The notes below the pieces were generated by a model. The model had not been told where the DNA came from. It saw nothing but the letters and a program-made list of their open reading frames with translations, and made no database searches. 64,000 nt of DNA, taken from positions 27,151 through 91,150 of the forward strand of contig JAADGJ010000119.1 in NCBI GenBank assembly GCA_013152435.1, read 5' to 3'. This DNA is from Chloroflexota bacterium (GTDB taxonomy: Bacteria > Chloroflexota > Anaerolineae > DUEN01). How positions within the stretch are numbered: position 1 is the first letter of the stretch; each line of letters opens with the position of its first letter. Both the position numbers and the translations under genes were made by a program. Below, piece by piece: positions 49,677 to 57,485 of the stretch.

Positions 49677-50759
49677 TCAGTCTCCCACGTTGGTAGTGCT
49701 ACGCCGCACCGGGTTGCGTTCCAACTCCTCCGCCACCGCCTCCCAGTGGAAGCAGGCCGCGTAGTGATCGTCCTCCACCTGGATCAACCCAGGCTCCTCC
49801 TTCCGACAGCGCTCCGTGACGAACGGGCAGCGCGGGTGGAACTTACATCCGGAAGGCAGGTTGATCAGATCCGGCGGGGAGCCCGGGATGGAGACCAACT
49901 CCTCGAAATCCCCCGTCACCGTTGGCACCGCCCGGATCAACCCCAACGTATAGGGATGGTGCGGCCGATAGAAGATGTCGTGCACCTCCCCCAGCTCCAC
50001 GATGGCGCCGGCGTACATGGTCGCCACGCGATCCGCCAGCTCCGCGGCCAGGGACAGGTCGTGCGAGATAAAGATCATGGAGAAGTGAAGCTCCTCCTTC
50101 AGCCGACGCAGCAGGTCGATGATGGACCGCTGCGTCAGGATATCCAGAGCGGTCGTGGGCTCATCCAGGATCAGGATCTGAGGATTCAGCAGCAGGGCCA
50201 GGGCCAGCAGCACGCGCTGCCGCATACCGCCGCTCAACTCGTGCGGGTACGACATGATCACCCGCTCGGGGTCAAGCTGGACGAAGCGCATGAGGTCCAG
50301 CGCCCGCTGTTGCACCTTCTGGCGATCCGTCTCGCCATGCGCGCGGGCCGTATCGTTGATCTGATCCCAGATGCGCAGCACCGGGTTGAAGGCGTTCAAC
50401 GCCGACTGAAAGACCATGGCGCACTCGCGCCACCGGAACTGCCGCATCTCCTCCTCGCTGAGCGAGAGGATGTCATATACCTGACCGTTGCGCCGGTACG
50501 TGATCTGTCCCTTGCGAATGGTGGCGGTCGTGGCCAACAGCCGGATCAGGGCCAGCCCCAGGGTCGTCTTGCCCGACCCGCTCTCCCCGATGAAGGAGAG
50601 GCTCTCCCCTGGCCGCACATCGAACTGGACCCCCCGCACAGCCTGCACGAAACCGCGCCGGGTGGCGTACTCCACCCAGAGATCCCGCACCGAAAGAGGG
50701 GTCTCGTCGCTGGTTCCCGTCTCCCAAGCTAGCGTTGCTGTCATCGATTCACCCATCAT
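49677..50759 (-). CDS. Opp/Dpp-type importer ATPase (OppD-like)
   Basis: A 360-residue ATPase: Walker A GESGSGKTT, signature LSGGM, Walker B ILILDEPTTALD, and the C-terminal extension with PSGCKFHPRCPFVTERCRKEEP. Its ATG overlaps the TGA of the upstream permease gene (TGATG). Confidence 0.93.
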   Translation of the reverse strand: MMGESMTATLAWETGTSDETPLSVRDLWVEYATRRGFVQAVRGVQFDVRPGESLSFIGESGSGKTTLGLALIRLLATTATIRKGQITYRRNGQVYDILSLSEEEMRQFRWRECAMVFQSALNAFNPVLRIWDQINDTARAHGETDRQKVQQRALDLMRFVQLDPERVIMSYPHELSGGMRQRVLLALALLLNPQILILDEPTTALDILTQRSIIDLLRRLKEELHFSMIFISHDLSLAAELADRVATMYAGAIVELGEVHDIFYRPHHPYTLGLIRAVPTVTGDFEELVSIPGSPPDLINLPSGCKFHPRCPFVTERCRKEEPGLIQVEDDHYAACFHWEAVAEELERNPVRRSTTNVGD

Positions 50760-51676
50760 CAGACTCCAGCTCGCAACCGAGGATTGAAGACCTCTTCCAG
50801 GCTGCGGGTCATCGAGACCAGCGCGAGCTGGAAGAAAGCGATCGCCAACACGGGCGACATGATGTAGTAGATGCTGTCCTTGAAGAAGATGGCGCCGCGC
50901 ACCCAGGCCAGCTGGATCATCACCGCCCAGTTATTCCCGGACATCGGCACCAGGCCCAGGAAGATGAGGCCGACCTGCGCGTAGATCGCCCCCGTCATGG
51001 CCAGGGTGAGGCTGATGATGATGTAGCTCATCATGTTGGGGAGGATCTCGGCGAAGATGATGTGACGCAGGCCCATGTCCAGCGCCATGGCCGCCTCCAC
51101 ATAGTCACGCTCCTTCAGGGAGAGCACCTGCGACCGCACCGCGCGAAGCAGGGTGGGCCAGCTGAGGACGGCCAACAGGACGGCCAACAGCGTCAGGCTG
51201 TTCAGGCGGACGAACCCGGCCAACACGGCCAATAACGGGAACTGTGGAATCGTCAGGACGATATCGGTGATCGTCATGATGACGGAATCCACCACCCCTC
51301 CCACCAGCGCCGCCAAAGCGCCAAAGGTCACGGCGATGAACGTGGAGAGGAGGCCGGCCAGGAAGGCCACGTACAGGATATCCCGCCCCCCATGCACGAT
51401 CTGCGCCCAGATATCCCGTCCCTGATGATCGGTGCCCAGGATATGCTCACGGGAGGGCGGCTGGTAGATCTGCGACACATTGGTCTTCGTATCCAGCTCG
51501 ACGAAGTAAGGCCCCACCAGCGCCAACAGCACAAAGCCGATCACCACCAAGAATCCCACAAATCCCACCCGGTTGCGGGCCATCAATCGGATGAAAGTCA
51601 CGAAGCTGTGGACGAAATTGCCGATCGCATCCCGCAGGGTGTTCCGTTCAGCCAGCGTCATCTGGGTCATCTTCAC
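50759..51676 (-). CDS. Opp/Dpp-type importer permease (OppC-like)
   Basis: A 305-residue membrane subunit with about six helices, the periplasmic-type loop after helix 1 (HILGTDHQGRDIWAQIVHG), and the EAA-like loop SLKERDYVEAAMALDMG. GTG start at 51676 overlaps the stop of the upstream permease gene; an ATG at 51670 is also possible. Confidence 0.92.
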   Translation of the reverse strand: MKMTQMTLAERNTLRDAIGNFVHSFVTFIRLMARNRVGFVGFLVVIGFVLLALVGPYFVELDTKTNVSQIYQPPSREHILGTDHQGRDIWAQIVHGGRDILYVAFLAGLLSTFIAVTFGALAALVGGVVDSVIMTITDIVLTIPQFPLLAVLAGFVRLNSLTLLAVLLAVLSWPTLLRAVRSQVLSLKERDYVEAAMALDMGLRHIIFAEILPNMMSYIIISLTLAMTGAIYAQVGLIFLGLVPMSGNNWAVMIQLAWVRGAIFFKDSIYYIMSPVLAIAFFQLALVSMTRSLEEVFNPRLRAGV

Positions 51677-52752
51677 TCACCTGTGCCTAGTTTGATGCGC
51701 GGGTCCAACCGGCTGTACAGGATGTCAGCCAGCAGGTTGGCAACGATCACGGAGATGGTGATGATCAGGAACACGCCCTGCATCACCGGATAATCCCGCT
51801 GCGTGATACTGCGCAGCAACACCAGCCCGATCCCCTGGTACACGAAGATGGACTCGATCAACAGGGAGCCGCCGACGATGAATCCGATGGCGATGGTCAG
51901 CTGGGTGAAGAGGGGAAGGGACGCGTTCCGCCCCACGTAGGCGAGGGTGATCCGCCTCTCGGGCAGACCTCGAGCCTTGGCGACCACCACGTAGTCCTCC
52001 CCCAGGGTGCTGATGGTGCTGCTCTTCATGGTCAGCATCCAGGTCCCGATGGTCGTGATGATGTACGTGACGATGGGGAGGGAGGCGTGATAGAGGGCGT
52101 CCTTGATGAAAGCCAGATTGAGGCCGGGCTGCATGCCCGGGGACATGGACCCGCGCATGGCGGCGATATCCACCAGCTTCCACTGCACACCCAGGAACAC
52201 CACCAGCATCATGGCGATCAGGTAGTTGGGGACGGAGCTGAGCACGGAGGCCAGAGCGGAGAGGACGTGATCGATCAGCGACTCCCGGCGATACGCCATG
52301 ACCATGCCCAGGATGATCCCCAAGGAGAAGCTGAAGAGCAGGCCCGTTCCCACGCTGAAGATCGTCCAGGGCAGGAATCGGACGATGATCGCGGAGACGG
52401 GTGTGCCCGCCGAGATGAGAGAAGTCCCCAGATCGCCATGCAGCAGGTTCTTGATGTAGCCCAGATACTGGATATAGAGCGGCGCGTCGAGGTCGATGGA
52501 GAACAGAGCCGCCGCCTGGTTCTTCGCCTCATCGTAGGGAATGCCATACTGCTCGATGAGGCTGTTGATGTACACCTCGACCGGGTTGGCGGGCATGAGC
52601 CGCACCAGGAAGAAGGTGAGACTGACGACGACGAAGACGGTGAATAACGCCTTCGCTCCTCGCCGCACCCAGAAGTTACGGATGATCCGTGACCACAAAC
52701 TCACCTGAGCGGGTGCGAGACCTACCGGAACAGCGGGGGCAGAAGTAGCCAA
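51673..52752 (-). CDS. Opp/Dpp-type importer permease (OppB-like)
   Basis: A 359-residue membrane subunit with about six helices and the EAA-like loop LGEDYVVVAKARGLPERRI. TTG start at 52752 with GAGGAGGTTG upstream. It is the first gene of the importer operon. Confidence 0.92.
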   Translation of the reverse strand: MATSAPAVPVGLAPAQVSLWSRIIRNFWVRRGAKALFTVFVVVSLTFFLVRLMPANPVEVYINSLIEQYGIPYDEAKNQAAALFSIDLDAPLYIQYLGYIKNLLHGDLGTSLISAGTPVSAIIVRFLPWTIFSVGTGLLFSFSLGIILGMVMAYRRESLIDHVLSALASVLSSVPNYLIAMMLVVFLGVQWKLVDIAAMRGSMSPGMQPGLNLAFIKDALYHASLPIVTYIITTIGTWMLTMKSSTISTLGEDYVVVAKARGLPERRITLAYVGRNASLPLFTQLTIAIGFIVGGSLLIESIFVYQGIGLVLLRSITQRDYPVMQGVFLIITISVIVANLLADILYSRLDPRIKLGTGE

Positions 52753-53153
52753 TGCGACAACCTCCTCAAACTCGGAATGGCCCTACAGGACCTGATCATG
52801 ACCAGGAGCCTTCAATATCCTCGAGTGGAAGAGAGATACGACACATCCCATGGGAACACCAGAACGCGCCGCCCTGGTCGTCGGGGATCGCCCATGTGGC
52901 GATCCCTCAACCGCACCATCGGCTCATTCCAGGTGTCTCTGCATCCTGGCAGCACAGTCAACTATCCCAAGCAAGCGCTCATCGTGAATCTGGGTACCTG
53001 ACGCAAGGTGATCTGGGTGATGAAGCAGGCGCACGGGACAGGAAGGAGTGTGACGCGACCGTCAGGACGATCTCTGCCCCTCTCACATAACCAAGGACGC
53101 AAACTGCACGAGGGGGGAGACCCAAGGATTGCGTCAGATGTTATGAAAGGTGC
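52753..53153 (-). other. long 5' leader of the importer operon
   Basis: The promoter just downstream of the ROK gene implies a leader of about 400 bases before oppB. I find no recognised riboswitch, no terminator with a T run and no small gene that I can support. Confidence 0.35.
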
Positions 53154-53159
53154 ACCCAC

Positions 53160-53189
53160 ATTTTATCACCACAGCCTAAACGCTGTCAA
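53160..53189 (-). promoter_or_regulatory. promoter of the importer operon
   Basis: TTGACA (53189-53184), 18 bases, TAAAAT (53165-53160) on the minus strand, starting 5 bases after the ROK stop codon. Confidence 0.7.
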
Positions 53190-53193
53190 ACAC

Positions 53194-54381
53194 TTACGGC
53201 AATCCCAGCTCCTGGGCCAGCACCAGGGCGGAGGTCCCCAGGATGGTGGCATCGCCGCCCAGGGTGGAAAAAGAGATGTGCGTCTCGGCGGCGATCCTGG
53301 GCAACACCCGTTTCCTCACCTCATCGCGGACCTCATCCAGCAGGAAATCGCCGAAGTCGATCAGATCGCCCGCCAGGATCACCTCGTGGATATTGAGGAC
53401 GCCCACCAGGCTGGCGATGGCCGCCCCCAGGTACCTCGCGGCGGCACGGACCAACGACCGCACCGCCTCGTCCCCGGCCTGCACCGCCTGCACAAGAGCC
53501 CTCCGATCGATCTCCTCGCCCTCGGCCAGGCGGCGCGCCAGGAAGGAATCGGGATTCTCCTGTGCGATGGCCTGCGCCCGTTGCACGAGCGCCCGCATAC
53601 TGGAGAGCGTCTCCAGACACCCCACGTTGCCACACACGCACCGGGTGCCGTTCTCGGCGACGGAGAGATGGCCGATCTCGCCCGCCCCAAAGCCGTCCCC
53701 ACAATATAGCTTCCCCCCCAACACGATGCCCGACCCGATCCCCTCGCTCACCTTGACGACGACCAGGTTCTCCGTTCGCGCGGAATGGCCAAAGGTATAC
53801 TCCGCCAGCGCGATCATGTGGCTGTCGTTCGCGATGTGGATGGGAAGGTCATATCGATCGAGAAGCAGCTTCCTGAGAGGGAGGTTTACCCATCCCCGGT
53901 TCACCGCCTGACGTACGACCCCCTCGTGGGTGTCCACCAGGCCGGGCGAGCTCACCCCTATCCCCAGGACCGGGGCCGTGGTGAGCCCCAACAGGGCATC
54001 GATCAGATCATACACGCCCTGTAGGGAGGCCTCCCCCTTGGGGGGACGACCCGGCAGCTCATATCGATGGAGGATCCTTCCCCGGAGATTCACGACGGCG
54101 CCGTAATACTCATCGGCGCTCAGGTCGACGCAGATGGATTGACGGGCATCGTCCACCAGGCCGACCAGGACAGGGGGCCTTCCCCCGGACGAGGCAGCGA
54201 CGCCGATCTCGGCCAGCAGCCCCATATCCAGCAGAGACGACACGATCTCGGACACCGTGGCGCGAGTCAATTTGGTTTTGCGGGCGATCTCCGCCCGGCT
54301 GATGGCGTCGTGCCGAAAAACGGTGTTCAAGACCAGACGTCGATTATGCTCTTTGGTATGCTGCCGGGTGGCCTTCTTCAT
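53194..54381 (-). CDS. ROK-family transcriptional repressor
   Basis: A 395-residue repressor with an N-terminal winged helix (about 14-70: NTVFRHDAISRAEIARKTKLTRATVSEIV) and a ROK sugar-kinase-like domain. It carries the zinc pattern CVCGNVGCLE and a glucokinase-like nucleotide-fold segment VLGIGVSSPGLVD. Family members respond to sugars. The ATG at 54381 has only a weak ribosome site. It probably regulates itself through the palindrome at its promoter and perhaps the importer. Confidence 0.9.
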   Translation of the reverse strand: MKKATRQHTKEHNRRLVLNTVFRHDAISRAEIARKTKLTRATVSEIVSSLLDMGLLAEIGVAASSGGRPPVLVGLVDDARQSICVDLSADEYYGAVVNLRGRILHRYELPGRPPKGEASLQGVYDLIDALLGLTTAPVLGIGVSSPGLVDTHEGVVRQAVNRGWVNLPLRKLLLDRYDLPIHIANDSHMIALAEYTFGHSARTENLVVVKVSEGIGSGIVLGGKLYCGDGFGAGEIGHLSVAENGTRCVCGNVGCLETLSSMRALVQRAQAIAQENPDSFLARRLAEGEEIDRRALVQAVQAGDEAVRSLVRAAARYLGAAIASLVGVLNIHEVILAGDLIDFGDFLLDEVRDEVRKRVLPRIAAETHISFSTLGGDATILGTSALVLAQELGLP

Positions 54382-54393
54382 CCGTCCACTTTG

Positions 54394-54410
54394 TAAGTTT
54401 ACTAAACTTA
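54394..54410. promoter_or_regulatory. ROK operator (perfect 17-bp palindrome)
   Basis: TAAGTTTA-C-TAAACTTA is perfect on both arms and covers the transcription start just after the -10 of the ROK promoter. It resembles NagC/XylR-type sites, so autoregulation is likely. Confidence 0.75.
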
Positions 54411-54439
54411 TTATAGAGGGGCTTCCCCCCCGATGTCAA
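54410..54439 (-). promoter_or_regulatory. promoter of the ROK gene
   Basis: TTGACA (54439-54434), 18 bases and TATAAT (54415-54410) on the minus strand. The -10 touches the operator palindrome. Confidence 0.8.
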
Positions 54440-54566
54440 GGCCCTCCGACGATTTTTAAGATTTTGCAAATGAAGGACTCGTCTGCCCCGCCGTTTGCCA
54501 TCCGGAGGCGCCCATGAAGAAAGTGACAGGGGAGCCTTCGCCCATACCGCTCGATTGACGCGCATG

Positions 54567-54887
54567 GGGCGACCCGACGGGCCGCCCTATTCGCATCAAC
54601 TGAACAGCATGGGCGAGGCCCCCGCCTGTCGCCTTTTCCCTCCACGGGCGATCGCTCCCGAAAGGGGAGGTGCGGAGGGGCTTCCCCTAGGAAAACTCTT
54701 TTTCTCGCCTTTTCCCTGCCTGGTGGGGCTTTGGCCGGTGGCCCCGGCCCCACGGGGCAGGTGGGGGACTGAAAATAGAGTTCTTCGGAGGGTCTGCCGC
54801 CCCTCCGAGCCACCCCAGAGATGCGGAGCCACGCTTCCGTATCGCTTAACTTGATACCAATGGGCGACCCGACGGGCCATCCCTGCC
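54567..54887. repeat. MITE-like element with REP-like hairpin ends
   Basis: About 320 bp with long imperfect inverted ends: GGGCCGCCC(T)ATTCGCATCAACTGAA on the left against GGGTCGCCCATTGGTATCAAGTTAA on the right, each next to a GGGCGACCCGACGGGYC hairpin. The core (GGGGAGGTGCGGAGGGGC, GCCTTTTCCCTGCCTGG, CGGGGCAGG) resembles family A, so it looks composite. Confidence 0.6.
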
Positions 54888-54926
54888 ATGCCTCGCCCGG
54901 CCTGGATCGTAGACGGGAAGGGGAGG

Positions 54927-55979
54927 CTATAGAGAGCCCAAGATGGCGTTCAAGGCCATGTAGGCCAGGCGCACCTCCTGTCCCCACTGGTTCGTCAGGA
55001 AGACGAACACCAGATCATGGTCGGGCTCGATCCACAGCAGCGTGGCCGTGGCGCCGCCATGCCCAAAGGCCGCCGGTGTCCCCAGCGTCCGGGCGTCGCC
55101 TCCCGGCTTTCCCCAGCCCAGCCCATACCAGGCCGGCCGCCCCGTGCTGCGCTCCCGGATCCCCTCCGTGTGCAGGCGGGTCATGGTCGCGATGCCGGCC
55201 TGGCTGACGATGGTGCGCTCTCGGCCGGCCAGCCCATTGAGCATCGCCTGGCCGAACTTCACCAGATCGGCCGCCGTACTGTACAGCCCGCCCGCCGGAA
55301 GCGCCAGCGATCGGAAGTACGGCCAGATGTCATCCCCGCCCGGGAGAGGTTGCACGCTGTGAATCGGCACCATCCGCTCCGCCTGCGGGCCGTCAAAATC
55401 AAAGGCCGTGTCCGCCATCCCCAACGGCTCCAGGATGGAGTGCCGCAGATACTCCACGTACGGCTCGCCCGAGACACGCGTGATGATCTCGGCCAGCACC
55501 CAAAAGGAGATATTGCAATATTCCCATCGGGTGCCGGGCTGAAAGTGCAGGAAACCGTTGCAGGCCGCCTCCAGATAAGCGGAGGCGGGCACCCGTTCCT
55601 CCCAGAGCGGCTCCCAGACCTCCTCGGACAGCCCTGAGGTGTGCGTGAGCAGATGCCAGATGGTCACCTCCTCCTTGCCGAACCGCCCGAACTCCGGCAC
55701 GTATCGGGTCACCGGATCGGAGATGAGCAGCCGTCCCTGCTCGGCCAGCTGCATGAAGGCGGTGCCGATGAACGGCTTGGTGATGGAGGCCAGCAGGAAG
55801 ATCGAGTCGAGATGGACCTGGATATCGTCGTCCGGCGCCGGGATGACCTCCTGCCGGATGATCTCACGCCCGTTGGCCACCGCCATCACGGACGGTCCGG
55901 CCTCGCCGCGCTCGATCCCCTCCCGCACGACGGCGAAGGCTCGATCCAACTGTTTGGGTTGAAGCCGAGATGTGGTCAT
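54927..55979 (-). CDS. beta-lactamase-fold serine hydrolase
   Basis: A 350-residue class C/DD-peptidase-like hydrolase with SxxK motif ASITKPF (Ser about 64, Lys about 67), Y-x-N as YCN, and GHGG in place of KTG. No clear signal peptide, so it is probably cytoplasmic and an esterase or peptidase rather than a beta-lactamase. It lies 18 bases after the phosphoesterase gene. Confidence 0.88.
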   Translation of the reverse strand: MTTSRLQPKQLDRAFAVVREGIERGEAGPSVMAVANGREIIRQEVIPAPDDDIQVHLDSIFLLASITKPFIGTAFMQLAEQGRLLISDPVTRYVPEFGRFGKEEVTIWHLLTHTSGLSEEVWEPLWEERVPASAYLEAACNGFLHFQPGTRWEYCNISFWVLAEIITRVSGEPYVEYLRHSILEPLGMADTAFDFDGPQAERMVPIHSVQPLPGGDDIWPYFRSLALPAGGLYSTAADLVKFGQAMLNGLAGRERTIVSQAGIATMTRLHTEGIRERSTGRPAWYGLGWGKPGGDARTLGTPAAFGHGGATATLLWIEPDHDLVFVFLTNQWGQEVRLAYMALNAILGSL

Positions 55980-55997
55980 GTCACGTTCTCCTTGGAA

Positions 55998-56735
55998 TTA
56001 CGTGAGGATCGTCTGTTCATGCCAGCGAAAGCCCGATTCGTCCAGATCATACACCCGATACGGGTGGGGAGCTTCCGCAAACGCGGGGACAACGGAGAAA
56101 TAAGTAGGACCCTCCTGGAACGGGGGAATGCCCGGATGATAGTGGCCACTGAGGACGAGCCTCACCAGCCCGCTTTTGACGATCTGATCGTGCAACTCCT
56201 CGGCATCTCGATAGGTATGCGGATATCCCTCGTTCCGCTCCGGCCACACGAGATAGTGCTGGATGTGGATCTGCGACGGGGAATCCGCATCGCACAAGGC
56301 CCGGATGAACCGATCGCGCTCGCGCTCGCGCCGCTCCGGGAAATGATCGGCTGCCTCCTTATCGTGGAAGCACAGGAGGCGATACCCGCCGAACACGTGA
56401 TCCGCGCACAGGGGGTCGAACACCCGCCGCACCAGGTCGGGATGATCGTGATTGCCGTACACGACGACATACGGGCACCCCACCTGGTCCAGGAGTCCGG
56501 CGATGAGGTGCAGATCCCGCTCCCCACGAGCCTGCATCTCAGGGTCATCCAGCGCGTCCAACGGGTAGTCCAGCAGATCCCCCGTAACGATCAGAAGGTC
56601 CGGCCGTTCCTCGCGCATCCGGCGGACGGCCTGCGCGAACAGCTCGGGCACAGCGCGACAGCGCCGCTGAGGCAGGTCAGACGTCCCGGGCAGGTGATGC
56701 CGCAGATGAAGATCGGAGATATGCGCGATCCTCAT
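55998..56735 (-). CDS. calcineurin-like metallophosphoesterase
   Basis: A 245-residue dimetal phosphoesterase: DLH at 8-10, GDLLD (about 52-56), GNHD (about 94-97) and GHYH (about 196-199) in order. Its ATG overlaps the TGA of the upstream GDPD gene (ATGA), so they are coupled. The substrate is unknown. Confidence 0.9.
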   Translation of the reverse strand: MRIAHISDLHLRHHLPGTSDLPQRRCRAVPELFAQAVRRMREERPDLLIVTGDLLDYPLDALDDPEMQARGERDLHLIAGLLDQVGCPYVVVYGNHDHPDLVRRVFDPLCADHVFGGYRLLCFHDKEAADHFPERRERERDRFIRALCDADSPSQIHIQHYLVWPERNEGYPHTYRDAEELHDQIVKSGLVRLVLSGHYHPGIPPFQEGPTYFSVVPAFAEAPHPYRVYDLDESGFRWHEQTILT

Positions 56736-57430
56736 GCCCGCATCCCCTGCTCCCTCAGATAGCGGATCAGGATGTCCGGCCGATTGGTGCTGACGCCATC
56801 TACGCCCAGCGCGATCATGGCCTTCTGCTCACGCAGCGTGTCCGGGTTCCAGGCGCGAACGTCCAGCCCCAAGTTGTGGGCCTCATCCACCAGGCGCAGG
56901 CACAGATTCCGGTAGTGGATGCCCACGCTGCAGGCGCCTAGATCCACCGCGCGACGAAGGTCGTCCTCTCCAGGATCCTGGAAGATGACGCCGATCTGCA
57001 GATCATCGCCGCGCTCCCTCACCCGGGCGAGACGATCCAGATGAAAGGAGGTGAAGATCACCTCCTTCGCCATACCCCGGGCCAGGACGGCGTCCACGGC
57101 CGCGTCCTCCACGCCCTCCCCCTTCAGCTCGCAGAGGAGCCGGACGCGCCCCCGGATGGTGGCCAACACCTCGTCCAGGGTGGGAATCTGCTGGCCCTCC
57201 CCCGCGTCCAGGGAGCGGACGATCACGAAATCCAGGTCCCGCACGCGCCCCCTGCCGTTGGTCGTGCGGCTCACCGTCTCATCATGGATCACGACCAGAT
57301 GCCCGTCCCGGGTCAGATGCACGTCGCACTCAACGTAGTCGACCCCCAGCTCGATGGCGTATCGAAATCCCTTGAGGGTGTTCTCCGGCACCACGCCGGC
57401 CGCCCCCCGATGCCCGACGACGTATACCAT
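56732..57430 (-). CDS. glycerophosphodiester phosphodiesterase
   Basis: A 232-residue TIM-barrel enzyme that splits glycerophosphodiesters. Motifs HRGAAGVVPENTLKGF, VECDVHLTRDG and VVIHDETVSRTTNG carry the catalytic histidines and metal-binding acids. No signal peptide. The ATG at 57430 has GGGAGAAAG upstream; an in-frame extension to 57592 crosses heptamer repeats and is not coding. Confidence 0.93.
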   Translation of the reverse strand: MVYVVGHRGAAGVVPENTLKGFRYAIELGVDYVECDVHLTRDGHLVVIHDETVSRTTNGRGRVRDLDFVIVRSLDAGEGQQIPTLDEVLATIRGRVRLLCELKGEGVEDAAVDAVLARGMAKEVIFTSFHLDRLARVRERGDDLQIGVIFQDPGEDDLRRAVDLGACSVGIHYRNLCLRLVDEAHNLGLDVRAWNPDTLREQKAMIALGVDGVSTNRPDILIRYLREQGMRA

Positions 57431-57442
57431 GTTCTTTCTCCC

Positions 57443-57477
57443 GTATTGCGTATTGCGTGCTACGTGTTGCGTGTTGC
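57443..57477. repeat. tandem heptamer repeats
   Basis: Five 7-base units in a row: GTATTGC, GTATTGC, GTGCTAC, GTGTTGC, GTGTTGC. They lie in the 55-base gap between the GH63-like and GDPD genes, just upstream of the GDPD ribosome site. Confidence 0.7.
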
Positions 57478-57485
57478 GTAAGGTA

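Noticed and set aside
54594..54889. Small open frames inside the composite repeat
   Set aside because: They lie entirely in hairpin-rich repeat sequence and have no ribosome site or domain.
57443..57477. Possible CRISPR array
   Set aside because: The units are seven bases without spacers, and no cas genes are present.
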